Shown in pieces: positions 9,276-18,433 of a stretch of 64,000 bases of DNA; positions within the stretch are counted from its first letter, which is position 1; every line of letters begins with the position of its first letter. This DNA is from Pseudomonas migulae (GTDB taxonomy: Bacteria; Pseudomonadota; Gammaproteobacteria; Pseudomonadales; Pseudomonadaceae), in assembly GCF_024169315.1 (NCBI RefSeq), contig NZ_JALJWR010000001.1, positions 641,501 to 705,500 on the forward strand. Direction: 5' to 3'. The notes under the pieces were generated by a model, which had not been told where the DNA came from, did not search any database, and saw nothing but the letters and a program-made list of their open reading frames with translations. The position numbers and the translations under genes are program-made.

Positions 9276-10091
9276 CTAATCAAAGAAGGCCAGGGTGCGA
9301 ACTTCGATACTCTCGCGCGGCGGGGCTCCCGGCGGCGTATTGGGGTCCTTGAAGGCGGTATGGGGCGTGAAGCGGGCACGGTCGTCGTGACGTGAGTCAT
9401 ACCCCTTGATCAGCAAGACTTCGTCACGGCGCATGTCCGGAAAATAGTACCAGCGCTGTTGCGGATTGTAGGCCAGGTGGTAGATCTCACCGATACGATC
9501 CGGATAGACCAAATCGGTGGCCAGCAGGTCATTGGGGTTGAGCGTCGAGGCGTCCAGCACCGCCAGCGGTGAGCGCTTGACGGGGCCGCTCATCGGGCGC
9601 CAGAGGTTAATCTGGGCCACCGAGACCCGTGCGGCGGCCTGATCCTGGCCCAGCACGTCGCGAATACGTTCAGGCCCCGAGCGGTCGGTGTAGTCATTAT
9701 GCACACGGCTGGCTGGCCCGCGAATATCCCGCCGCTCGGCGTCGCTGCGCCTGGTGTGGTCGAAGATGACGACCCGGCTCGCGCCCGTCAACTCCTTGAT
9801 CAAGGCCTTGACCTCGTCATAGTAGACGCTTTCCACTGAGGTATCGTCGTAGAGATCGTCGACCACCGTATCCCGCCGATGGAGTTCAAACCCCTGCTTG
9901 TCCAGAGAAAGGCTGTCTGCCAACGGACGACCGTTGTGTATCGTGACCTCGCGCTCCTCCTGCTCAGCAAAGTAGTGTGGTTCACTGTTACCGGTCAGAG
10001 CCTCGGTATGCACATAGGGCTTCGCATCGTGCTTGACCAGGTAGGTGAGTTTTGTGATGACGTTAGCGGGCATATCAGTTGTGCACTTCAA
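9276..10091 (-). CDS. CmcJ/NvfI-family oxidoreductase-like protein
   Basis: The 271-residue protein has the pattern of the CmcJ/NvfI family (cephamycin C-7 hydroxylase chain, fungal NvfI isomerase): an N-terminal YFAEQEEREVTIHNGR segment, VIFDHTRRS, the His/Asp motif RVHNDYTDRSGPER, and INLWRPMSGPV in the middle. These resemble Fe(II)/2-oxoglutarate enzymes, although many members have no known reaction. The start is taken as TTG at 10091 because GGGAGG lies six bases upstream. The first ATG (10073) is about 24 bases from that site. It stands alone between ltrA and the OprD porin, so the substrate is unknown. Confidence 0.8.
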   Translation of the reverse strand: MKCTTDMPANVITKLTYLVKHDAKPYVHTEALTGNSEPHYFAEQEEREVTIHNGRPLADSLSLDKQGFELHRRDTVVDDLYDDTSVESVYYDEVKALIKELTGASRVVIFDHTRRSDAERRDIRGPASRVHNDYTDRSGPERIRDVLGQDQAAARVSVAQINLWRPMSGPVKRSPLAVLDASTLNPNDLLATDLVYPDRIGEIYHLAYNPQQRWYYFPDMRRDEVLLIKGYDSRHDDRARFTPHTAFKDPNTPPGAPPRESIEVRTLAFFD

Positions 10092-10355
10092 GTAACACCT
10101 CCCGGTCTGCTGAGCGCATCCGGCGTAGTGTCACCGTGGCGGCGCTGTAACTTGCATGTAGACACCTTCAATCTCGATCGTATGCCTTCGAACGGACACT
10201 ATCAAATGCAGCCCGAGGTGCACGGCACACGACCGATAGAAAAGGACCTCTCTAACCTCGGCATCGACGACCAGCTTGACCATGACTGGCGTGTCGCACT
10301 GCGGGTCTGCGCCGATCATGAGCATCCGATATCCCTAAACTTCCCGCACCGCTAT

Positions 10356-11663
10356 CTAGAGAAGCGGAATGCTATAGGTGACAAAAATACGATTCTGATC
10401 GACGTTACGAGATGCTTCGCTGTTGGACTTGCCGTTACGCCAGCCGAACCCGACGCCTTTTAGCGCTCCCGACTGAAGGACGTAGTCCAGGCTAATGTCT
10501 CTTTCCCATTCCTTTTGGTTGGCGCCTGACGTCGTTTTAATGTTATCGCCAGAGAGGTACATGACCGAGCCTTTTAGGCCAGGGACGCCCAGAGCGGCGA
10601 AGTCGTAAGCATACTGGCCGAAAGCTGTTCGCTCGCCTGCGCGGGTGAAAGTTTGGATAAAGCGGTCTGTATACAGATACAGGCTTGCTCCACCGGCGCC
10701 CTTGTCTGGCAGGCTACCCTGACTGAGTTGAGTGAAGTTGCTGCCATCCGACACACTTTGGTACCCCGCAGTAATCGCGTGGCCACCCAGTGTGTAAATC
10801 AACGCGGCACTCCAGGTACGGTTATCGATTTCTCCATCACCGTTTTTGGTGTAGCCACTCATTCTGTAGCCTGACGTACCGGAGCTATTTGCACCTGACG
10901 AGTCAGTTTTGAAGTAGCGCAGGTCGGTTTTGAGGGACTGATTGTCCGAGATGGCAAGGGTGTGAATCAATCCCAAAAAATGCTGCGTATAGTAGTTATC
11001 GAGGCCGGCGTAGTAGTACTGAGCTGTCAGATCCTTGGTGACTTTCCAATCGCCCCCGGCGAAGTCAAACTGATTGCTTTCACGCGTACCACCAGTAACG
11101 GCCAGCCCCGTCTGATCGCTCGAACCACGTCCTGTTGCATGTTCAATCCGACCTCCAGTCAAGGTCAGGCGATTGAGCTCGCTTGAGGTGATTTGAACGC
11201 CCTCGAAGGTTTGCGGAAGCACGCGCCCATCGTTGGCGACCAGAATTGGGAGTTTCGGAATCAAGGTGCCGTAGCGAAGTTCAGTTTTCGACATTTTGAC
11301 TTTTCCGGTCAGCCCCAGCCTGCTCCACTCGTCGACCGCACGGTTGTCACTGTCAGAAGGCATCATGCTGCTGCCGACATGCCGTCCTTTGCCGCTGTCC
11401 AGGTTAACCCCCAGCAACCCCAGGCCATCGACACCAAAGCCAACCATGCCGTCGGTATAGCCCGATTTGAAGTCCAGCATGAAACCCTGCGCCCATTCTT
11501 CGGTTTTGGTAGGGGCGGCAACGCCATCGCGGTTGTCGTTATTGAAGTAGAAGTTTCTCATTCCCAAGGTGGCTTTGCTATCACTCAGGAAGTCAGCATG
11601 CGCCTGGACACTCAGGGTGATACTAAGAAACACCGAACTTGCAGTTATTGTTTTTCCACTCAT
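10356..11663 (-). CDS. OprD-family outer-membrane porin
   Basis: The protein of 435 residues has a signal peptide ending AHA before DFLSDSKATL, then the family signature of an N-terminal LRNFYFN-like strand (MRNFYFNNDNRDG) and alternating beta strands. It is typical of the OprD/Opd specific porins of pseudomonads that pass basic amino acids or small carboxylates across the outer membrane. GGAG lies about ten bases before the ATG. The C-terminus ends SIPLL rather than with Phe, a small departure from most outer-membrane barrels. No transport operon adjoins it, so the substrate is not deducible. Confidence 0.9.
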   Translation of the reverse strand: MSGKTITASSVFLSITLSVQAHADFLSDSKATLGMRNFYFNNDNRDGVAAPTKTEEWAQGFMLDFKSGYTDGMVGFGVDGLGLLGVNLDSGKGRHVGSSMMPSDSDNRAVDEWSRLGLTGKVKMSKTELRYGTLIPKLPILVANDGRVLPQTFEGVQITSSELNRLTLTGGRIEHATGRGSSDQTGLAVTGGTRESNQFDFAGGDWKVTKDLTAQYYYAGLDNYYTQHFLGLIHTLAISDNQSLKTDLRYFKTDSSGANSSGTSGYRMSGYTKNGDGEIDNRTWSAALIYTLGGHAITAGYQSVSDGSNFTQLSQGSLPDKGAGGASLYLYTDRFIQTFTRAGERTAFGQYAYDFAALGVPGLKGSVMYLSGDNIKTTSGANQKEWERDISLDYVLQSGALKGVGFGWRNGKSNSEASRNVDQNRIFVTYSIPLL

Positions 11664-11845
11664 TTATATGGCGCTCCATTTGTTATTTTGAAGTAATAGA
11701 AGCAACGCAAAATCTTCCAGGCCAACGCAATGCACACGAAGGAACGGTAGATAGTGTTCAGGTATATTTAGATAAATAAGCTAGCGGCCTGAGCGGTTTG
11801 TTATTGCATTGAAGTCATGCCTCGAAGCGGAGTCTCAGCGCTACT
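11664..11845. other. non-coding stretch upstream of the porin
   Basis: This A+T-rich segment probably carries the porin promoter. No gene or clear repeat was seen in it. Confidence 0.4.
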
Positions 11846-12206
11846 CATTTTTTCGCGGCTCTTGTTGTTATGCAGCGCGATAGCATTAGTGCCGAGTGTG
11901 TGAGAAAGGCGCAGAGAGTGCCTTGCCTGGGGAGATGGAGTTCTGCGTTGGGGTCTGAAAATTTATCTTATCGTCTGAATTTCAGGACTGGGGCCGGACA
12001 CAATTGCCGGTCGAGTACCCAAAGGCTCAGCGGGCTGACCTGACGACTGTCCTCTGCCGCGGGTACAAATACCGGGTGAGATAATCCTTTATCCGGATGC
12101 TCCCAGCGCACACTGAAAAGATGTTGCGCCCTTGCTGCTTGGCTTTGTACATAGCCACTCAGCCTGCTGGATCAGTTGCACCGGCTGCTCGATGTGACCA
12201 TCGCTC
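11846..12206 (-). repeat. decayed partial copy of the GGDEF-EAL gene and its downstream spacer
   Basis: Three blocks match the region at 30.7-31.8 kb in the same order and orientation. 11846-12012 matches 30731-30898 (spacer after the GGDEF-EAL gene, roughly 90 percent identical by eye). 12012-12110 matches 31456-31558 (within EAL). 12111-12206 matches 31708-31804 (GGDEF/EAL junction). The sequence between blocks has been deleted in this copy and small indels break the frame. This is a dead paralogous fragment and forms a direct repeat with the intact locus. Confidence 0.85.
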
Positions 12207-12390
12207 CAGCATGCAGCAAAAATAGCAACCCGAGGCGCGCCGATCACGACGCCCAAGGCCCAGACTGCGGTGTAGCCATTTGCGACTGGTACCGAGACGG
12301 ACGACGGACATGGCGGTTCCGCGCAAAGCCGCCTACGCTTGTTGGATGATCCCCTGCTTTTGCTCAGGCGATGTATCGGGCTGAAGAGAC

Positions 12391-12534
12391 CTGATTTATT
12401 TTGACCGTCCGCTCATCGCCAATCCGGAACTGCCCGCGAGTACTGCCTGCAACTGGCCCCTCACTCCGGTCGACCCGACCAGCATGTACGGCGCTACGGG
12501 CAAAGATTGCACCCACTACCCCACCTGTCGTTCC
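12391..12534 (+). pseudogene. C-terminal fragment of an old yellow enzyme (NemA-type flavin oxidoreductase)
   Basis: About 48 codons read FDRPLIANPELP, then WPLTPVDPTSMYGATGKDC and THYP. OYE proteins end with FGRPFIANPDLxxR..APLN..D..TFYGG...GYTDYP. The order and spacing agree, but several conserved residues are changed and no barrel precedes it, so it is a relic. It lies just upstream of the luciferase-like monooxygenase gene. Confidence 0.55.
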
Positions 12535-12605
12535 CAAGCGACCGATGCCGCAGCGCCTCTGGAAACAGGGGCGCTGTTCACGTTCTCCCATTGAGGAAGA
12601 TGAGT

Positions 12606-13589
12606 ATGTATCGGCCGAGCGCGATTCCTTATCAGGAGCATCGAGGGTTCAGCCGAACCTTCACTCCGGGTCATTTGAGCCTGGGATTGTTCTTTCCTTT
12701 GGAGGCCTTCGATGGGGACACGCCGAACATGCTCAACCAGGTCGCATTGGCCAAACGAGCAGAGGCGCTGGGCTTCTGCGCGCTCTGGTTTCGCGATGTG
12801 CCTCTTCGGGACCCTAATTTCGGTGATGTCGGCCAAGTCTTCGACCCCTGGGTTTACCTGGGCTATATGGCCGCTCATACGTCGGAGATAGCGCTTGGTA
12901 CCGCATCCATTGCCATCCCGTTACACCATCCTCTGCACACGGCCAAGGCATCAGCCAGCGTCGATCAGTTGAGCGCAGGTCGCTTGATTCTGGGTGTAGC
13001 TTCCGGCGATCGCCCAGTGGAGTTTTCGGCTTTTGGCGTCGATCCCGAAAGGCGCGGAGACATCTTTCGAGAGCACTACGAGGTGATTCGCCAAGCCCAC
13101 AGCACCAGCTTTGAGCCCATTCGCTGGAGCGGTGGTGAGATGCAGGGTGCAGACCTCATTCCGAAACCCACAACCCAAGTCATTCCAATGTTCGTGACCG
13201 GCAATAGCCGCCAGTCACTGGATTGGATCGCGCGCGAAAGCGTCGGATGGATCAACTATCCACGCCCACCGAACATGCAGCGACTGATCGTGGAAGATTG
13301 GCGGCTGGAGGTCATGAAGCAATGTGGTTCCGTCTATAAGCCCTTCACTCAGTCGCTTTACATCGACCTCGATGAGAACCCGTCCACGCCGCCCACTCGC
13401 ATTCATTTGGGGTTCAAACTTGGACACTACCATCTCCGTTTTTTGCTGGAGTCGCTTGAGGAAATCGGAGTGGACCACGTTATCCTGAATCTCAAATACG
13501 GAAAGCGCCCTGCTGCGCAAGTCATTGAGGAGCTGGGGACTCACATCGTTCCGCAATTCGGAGTACAGCCGCGTCCTGAAGCGAATTGA
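12606..13589 (+). CDS. LLM-class flavin-dependent oxidoreductase (luciferase-like monooxygenase)
   Basis: The 327-residue protein shows the bacterial luciferase-like TIM-barrel pattern: LGLFFPLEAF at strand 1, AEALGFCALWFRDVPLRD, then AAHTSEIALGTASIAIPLHHP and the flavin-binding LSAGRLILGVASGDRP. Such enzymes use reduced FMN supplied by a reductase to oxygenate small molecules. ATG at 12606 (MYRPSAIP) is chosen because GAGGA at 12592-12596 lies nine bases upstream. ATG at 12600 would be too close and the frame remains open further upstream. No flavin reductase is adjacent. It ends before the convergent ABM gene, and a GCCGGC hairpin (13593-13613) lies between them. Confidence 0.88.
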   Translation: MYRPSAIPYQEHRGFSRTFTPGHLSLGLFFPLEAFDGDTPNMLNQVALAKRAEALGFCALWFRDVPLRDPNFGDVGQVFDPWVYLGYMAAHTSEIALGTASIAIPLHHPLHTAKASASVDQLSAGRLILGVASGDRPVEFSAFGVDPERRGDIFREHYEVIRQAHSTSFEPIRWSGGEMQGADLIPKPTTQVIPMFVTGNSRQSLDWIARESVGWINYPRPPNMQRLIVEDWRLEVMKQCGSVYKPFTQSLYIDLDENPSTPPTRIHLGFKLGHYHLRFLLESLEEIGVDHVILNLKYGKRPAAQVIEELGTHIVPQFGVQPRPEAN

Positions 13590-13643
13590 TCCGCCGGCCG
13601 CCTCCACGCCGGCCGAGGTGGTGCGGTTCAACTGGTTGAATCA

Positions 13644-13952
13644 TCAGGCAGATACCTGCTCAAGGAATATCAGTTGCAACGGCTCTTCGAGCAGGTCATC
13701 TGCCGTGGCGACAAAGCGCTGAAAGTAAGGCATCGAAAAATGCGCATCCAGCGCCGTCTGATCCCTGAAAGCCTCGCGCATGTAGAACGTGTCCTGCTCG
13801 TCGCGCAGCTTGAACAACACATAATCGAGATTGCCCGGCTCTGCTCGGGTCGGCTCTACCAGCGCCAGCAGTTCTTGTTTCAATGCCAGTTCTTTGCCTG
13901 CCTTGGCCTTGAGCACGGCAATCGATACCAACACGTTACTGGACGAATTCAT
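13644..13952 (-). CDS. antibiotic biosynthesis monooxygenase (ABM) domain protein
   Basis: The 102-residue protein is a single ABM ferredoxin-like domain: VSIAVLKAKAGKE, LVEPTRAEPGNLDYVLFKL and FYMREAFRDQTALDAHFSMPYFQRF are the characteristic strands and the H-x-x-x-x-F/H segment. Such small dimeric proteins oxidise quinols or assist polyketide-like reactions without cofactor. GGAG sits eight bases before the ATG at 13952. It lies downstream of the quinone oxidoreductase-like gene on the same strand, probably in its operon and under the divergent LysR regulator. Confidence 0.85.
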   Translation of the reverse strand: MNSSSNVLVSIAVLKAKAGKELALKQELLALVEPTRAEPGNLDYVLFKLRDEQDTFYMREAFRDQTALDAHFSMPYFQRFVATADDLLEEPLQLIFLEQVSA

Positions 13953-14035
13953 CGTCAACGCTCCAACATTAAAAAAATGGCAAGTGATGCCGCAGGCGGT
14001 TCAGCGGGCCCGCAAGCGACCCGCCTGAAGTGAAA

Positions 14036-15043
14036 TCAGAAACCTTCGAGAACGATCTTGCCCCGGGCCTTGCCGCTCTCGACCAGCGCATGGGCACGAC
14101 GCATGTTTGCCGCATTGATCGCACCGAAGTGCTCGCCCACAGTGGTTTGCAGAACACCTTGGTCAATCAGAGCGCTGACCCGATTGAGCAGGTGATGCTG
14201 GTTGATCATGTCCGGGGTTTCATACAGCGAGCGGGTGAACATCAGCTCCCAATGCAACGACAGCGACTTGCGCTTGAGCGGCATCACATCGAGGCTGTCC
14301 GGATCGTCAATCACACCCAGACGCCCTTGCGGCTTGAGCACGTCGATCAGTTGTGCAAAGTGCTGTTCGGTGTGAGTGAGGCTGGCGACATAGTCGATCT
14401 CCGGCACGCCGAGCGCTTGTAATTGTGCGAGCAGTGGCTGGGCGTGATCGATCACCTGATGCGCGCCCAACTGCCGCACCCAATCAGCGGTTTCCTGGCG
14501 TGAGGCAGTTCCGATGACGGTAAGGCGGGTCAACTGTCGGGCCAGTTGCACCAGCATCGAACCGACGCCGCCAGCCGCTCCGGTGATCAACAGGTACTTG
14601 CCCTCCCCCGAACCCTCGACGACACCGAGCCGGTCAAACAACAATTCCCAGGCAGTGATCGAGGTCAACGGCAACGCTGCCGTATCGGCGGCACTCAATG
14701 ACCGAGGCTTGTGCCCGACGATCCGCTCATCGACCAGATGGAATTCGCTGTAGCTGCCGGTGCGGGCAATCGAGCCGGCATAGAACACTTCATCGCCCGG
14801 CTGAAACAGCGTCACTTCAGAGCCGATCTCGCGGACAATACCTGTGGCATCCCAGCCGAGGATTTTCGGTTCTTTTGTGAAAGTTCCGGCGCGCACCTTG
14901 GTATCGACCGGATTCACTGACACCGCGCGAACTTCGACCAGCAGATCCCGTGGACCAGGCGTGGGCACCGGGAGGCTGATGTCGATCAATGCGTGTGGAT
15001 TGTCGATGGGCAAAGCGTGTTCGGTAAAGGTGATGGCTTTCAT
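14036..15043 (-). CDS. zinc-type alcohol dehydrogenase-like / quinone oxidoreductase family protein
   Basis: The protein of 335 residues is a medium-chain reductase of the TIGR02817-like group. It begins MKAITFTEHALPIDNPHAL, has the GroES-like part with NPVDTKVRAG and LGWDATG, and a Rossmann motif ITGAAGGVGSMLVQLA for NADPH. The structural-zinc cysteine lobe is absent, so it is probably a zinc-free quinone or enone reductase despite the family name. The frame is open further upstream, but ATG at 15043 fits homologues. It is divergent from the LysR gene (109 bases) and followed by the ABM gene, an arrangement common for quinone-detoxifying modules. Confidence 0.88.
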   Translation of the reverse strand: MKAITFTEHALPIDNPHALIDISLPVPTPGPRDLLVEVRAVSVNPVDTKVRAGTFTKEPKILGWDATGIVREIGSEVTLFQPGDEVFYAGSIARTGSYSEFHLVDERIVGHKPRSLSAADTAALPLTSITAWELLFDRLGVVEGSGEGKYLLITGAAGGVGSMLVQLARQLTRLTVIGTASRQETADWVRQLGAHQVIDHAQPLLAQLQALGVPEIDYVASLTHTEQHFAQLIDVLKPQGRLGVIDDPDSLDVMPLKRKSLSLHWELMFTRSLYETPDMINQHHLLNRVSALIDQGVLQTTVGEHFGAINAANMRRAHALVESGKARGKIVLEGF

Positions 15044-15133
15044 GGACACTCGCTGTCTGAAGGGTGATGCACTCGTTTGCAGCCATCTTCGACTTCCCAA
15101 GTACAAAGAAAAACAAGCAGAATGCGCCAACAC

Positions 15134-15152
15134 TTTCACTGTAGGAGTGAAA
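15134..15152. promoter_or_regulatory. perfect inverted repeat overlapping the LysR ribosome site
   Basis: TTTCACT-GTAGG-AGTGAAA has seven-base arms and a five-base spacer and ends directly before the ATG of the LysR gene, covering its GGAG. It is a plausible operator for autoregulation and for control of the divergent oxidoreductase gene. Binding is not shown. Confidence 0.5.
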
Positions 15153-16061
15153 ATGATCCGCATCGATGATCTTGGTTTATTCATCCGCAGCGCCGCACTG
15201 GGCAGTTTCACCGCAGCGGCGCTGGAGGCTGATCTATTGCCTGGTCAGGTCGCCGCCGCCATCAAACGTCTGGAGCGCGAGCTGGACGTACGCCTGTTCG
15301 CCCGCACCACTCGCAGCCTGCGATTGACTGCCGAGGGCGAGCAATATCTGCCCACCGCCCACTCAGTGCTTGAGACCCTGAAGCAAGGCAAGGAAAACCT
15401 GCGTGGTGAGAACGCCACGCTGCGGGGCGTACTGCAAGTGACAGCGCCGTCCGATCTGGGGCGCAACATACTGCTGCCGTGGCTGACACTGTTCCGCCGT
15501 CAGCATCCAGAATTGACGTTGCGTTTTTTCCTGTCGGACCAGATGGCCAATCTGTTTCGCGACCCGGTGGACGTGGCGATTCGATACGGCCCGAATGAAG
15601 ACGCCAACTACGTGGCACTGCCGCTTGCACCGTGGAACCAGCGGGTGCTTGTTGCCTCACCGGAGTATGTGCAACGCTGCGGTTCTCCCCAAACGCCGGA
15701 TGACTTGAGCAAGCATCACTGCCTGCTCTATCTGCAAAATGGCCGGGTCTACGACAAGTGGAACCTGGGCGGGCAAACCGTGCAGGTTTCGGGGCCACTG
15801 TTCAGCGATGACGCCGATGTCGTGCGACGCTGGTCGTTGGACGGTGAAGGTATCGCCTACAAATCCTGGCTGGATGTCAGTGCCGATATCGCCGCTGAGC
15901 GTCTGCTTGTGCTGCTGCCGGATTTTCCTGGCGAAGCTTCGCCGTTGAGTCTGGTGTGCCCGCATCGCAAGCAGATCAGCCCTGCGGTTTCCCAGCTTTA
16001 TACGTGGTTGAGTGGTCAGTTTTCTGCGCTGGAGCACCGTGAACCGAATGACGGCGATTGA
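15153..16061 (+). CDS. LysR-family transcriptional regulator
   Basis: The 302-residue regulator has an N-terminal winged helix (MIRIDDLGLFIRSAALGSFT, then QVAAAIKRLERELDVRLFARTTRSLRLT) and a periplasmic-binding-protein-like effector domain of the subgroup that reads GVLQVTAPSDLGRN. ATG at 15153 follows GGAG. The open frame continues far upstream, but only this start matches the family. It is divergent from the quinone oxidoreductase/ABM pair, which is its likely target. It ends three bases before the convergent kefB-like gene. Confidence 0.92.
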   Translation: MIRIDDLGLFIRSAALGSFTAAALEADLLPGQVAAAIKRLERELDVRLFARTTRSLRLTAEGEQYLPTAHSVLETLKQGKENLRGENATLRGVLQVTAPSDLGRNILLPWLTLFRRQHPELTLRFFLSDQMANLFRDPVDVAIRYGPNEDANYVALPLAPWNQRVLVASPEYVQRCGSPQTPDDLSKHHCLLYLQNGRVYDKWNLGGQTVQVSGPLFSDDADVVRRWSLDGEGIAYKSWLDVSADIAAERLLVLLPDFPGEASPLSLVCPHRKQISPAVSQLYTWLSGQFSALEHREPNDGD

Positions 16062-16064
16062 TGC

Positions 16065-17846
16065 TCACTGAGCATCCCGCGCTTCATTGTTCGGCGGATC
16101 AATGCGCTCAATATTCCCCAATACCAACGCTCGTCCGGCAAACAGGCCGCCCGCTGTTTCCAAGGCAAAACGTTCGGCATCGCGTTTGCGCACTTCGTCG
16201 ATCACCGCGTCGGCTTCGTGCTCAGACGCACCCAGCGTCACCACGGCCTGACGGCCGAGCAGCAGGGCGGCCTCAAAGGTCTCCCGCACTATGTAGTCGG
16301 CATCGTGTTCGACCAGTTCCAGCGCGTGTTCGCGGTCAAAAGCGCGCACCAGCACTTTCACCTGCGGGCAGTAGTGCCGCGTACTTTCGACAATGCGTGT
16401 CGCGGCTTTTTTATCATCCACACAAATAATGATGGCGCGGGCGTGATGGGCACCGGCAGCGTGCAATATTTCATGGCGGGCGCCGTCGCCGTAATAGACC
16501 TTGAAACCGTAGGGTGTCACGGCGCGGATGACCTCCGGATTTATATCGATGATAGAAATTTTTGCTCCCTGAGCGAGCGGCACCTGGCAGGCAATCTGCC
16601 CCACACGGCCAAAACCGATGATGAGTACATTGCATTGCAGATTGTGTGCGGCTTCCACACCGTCCATGGACACGGGCTGTGGGCGAGTAAACCGTTTGCA
16701 CAGCAATAAGGTCACCGGTGTAAGCGCCATGGAGAGCACCACGATAGCCGTCATGTTGGCGTTGACTTCAGGACCGATGACCCTGAGTTTGAGCGCTTCG
16801 GCAAAAAGCACAAAAGCAAATTCGCCACCCTGCGCCATCAGCACGGCGCGATCCAGCGCGTCGCGATGACCGCTTTTCGCCAGACGCGCAACTGCATAAA
16901 TACACAGGGCCTTGACCAGCATCAGTGCCAGCACACCAGAGATGATGAGCCTCTACGCGCTGACCATCGTTTGCAGATCCAGCGACATGCCGACACCGAG
17001 GAAAAACAGCCCCAGCAGCAGGCCACGAAACGGTTCTATGTCGGCCTCCAACTGGTGGCGAAATGTGGATTCCGACAGCAGCACACCGGCAACGAAAGCA
17101 CCCATCGCCATTGAAAGACCGCCGATTTCCATCAGCAGCGCTGCTCCCAACACAACCAGCAGCGCAGCCGCAGTCATTACCTCGCGCGCTTTGGCATTGG
17201 CCAATACTCGAAACAGGGGATCGAGCAGCCACAATCCGATGGCCACCAATGCCCCCAGGGACAGCGCTGCGGTACCTATGCGTTGCCAAAGGGGTGACGT
17301 GGGTCCATTCGCCAACTCAGTGGGCGCCAGAAAAGCCACCACCGCCAGCAAAGGGGCTATCAACAGGTCTTCAAACAGCAAAATGGACACGACGTGCTGC
17401 CCTCTCGGCTCGGTAATGTCACCGCGTTCCGAGAGAACTTGCATAACCAGGGCCGTGGAGGTGAGTACAAAACCCGCTGCGCAGACAAATGACACCTGCC
17501 AAGGGAATCCAAAAGCCATGCCGACAAAAGTGAGCAGAACAGCACAGACCACCACCTGCAGGCTGCCCAGCCCAAAGATCTGCCGACGCAGATCCCATAG
17601 GTGCGAGGGTTTCATCTCCAGTCCAATCACAAAAAGAAACATCGTCACACCCAGCTCGGCCACCTCAATGATGGTGAGGGGGTTATGGATCAGTTGCAGC
17701 CCGAAGGGGCCAATGATCAGCCCCGGCGCCAGGTAACCGACCACTGAGCCGAGCCCGATGCGTTTGAGCAGCGGCACTGCCACCACGGCGGCGGCAAGCA
17801 AAGTGACGACAGCAAATAATTGACCTGCATTGCCTTCAACAGCCAT
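16065..17846 (-). pseudogene. KefB/KefC-type potassium:proton antiporter split by an amber codon
   Basis: Reading from ATG 17846 (GAGGG upstream), the CPA2 transporter domain (VVGYLAPGLIIGPFGL, GVTMFLFVIGLEMKPSHL) runs to codon 298, where TAG (16953-16955) replaces what is normally a Trp codon (sense would be SA-W-RLIISGVLALMLVK). The same frame then continues without a stop through the rest of the transporter domain and an RCK/TrkA-N domain (NVLIIGFGRVGQIACQ) to 16065, about 593 codons in all. Kef proteins export K+ in response to glutathione adducts. KefB homologues are members of the heat-resistance locus together with clpG and psiE. Either a single TGG-to-TAG mutation inactivated it, or two half proteins or a suppressed product are made. 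Confidence 0.82.
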
Positions 17847-18433
17847 GGCATTGACCCTCATCCCACATCAGGACCGGTAATGCGTCCACGGCCAGGCGTG
17901 TCGAGTAGAGCTTTAAAGCTCAGCGCTCAGTCCCGCAATTTTTTCAGGACCAAGCACAATATCTGGAGGGTTCACCAGGAACTCTCCAGGGGTAGGAATG
18001 ACACCTGAAGTGTAGTGCAGACACCGGCATCGTTTGAAAGGGTGACAAAAAATTCAGTAGCTTCTCCCTGTCCGTACCGGAAAGGGCCGGCTGACAATCC
18101 TTTCATTTATACCAAGCGAGTAGGCATGGCTTGAATCTTGAACAAGGCAACTTTGGCCACGATATTCACCTTAAATACAAGTAATTAATGGATCGCTCTG
18201 CAATCCATCTGATACGGTTTTTTTTCGACAACCTGAGACTTTTTCGTCAGCCAACAGTCTATAAAGTGCAAGGCCGATGTTCTTTCAACAACAATAAAGC
18301 AGCCAACTAGTTTTGGCGCTTGAGCACACTGACGCGCTCAAGAATTTAGACAATCCCAGGATCAACAAAAGAACCCTGTTTATCAGAAATAAACGGGGCA
18401 GACAACTATTCACTTGCTTTGGAGACGGCCGCT
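17847..18433. other. 587-base gap between divergent genes
   Basis: No ORF with a credible ribosome site and no clear repeat or hairpin was found. It should hold promoters for the kefB-like gene and for the membrane protein to the right. Confidence 0.4.

Noticed and set aside
9879..10463. 194-codon plus-strand frame across the porin/CmcJ gap
   Set aside because: It overlaps two well-supported minus-strand genes and its product has no recognisable pattern.
13593..13613. GCCGGC-N9-GCCGGC hairpin as terminator of the LLM gene
   Set aside because: Short stem of self-complementary bases with no U-run. Mentioned under the gene but not called as a feature.
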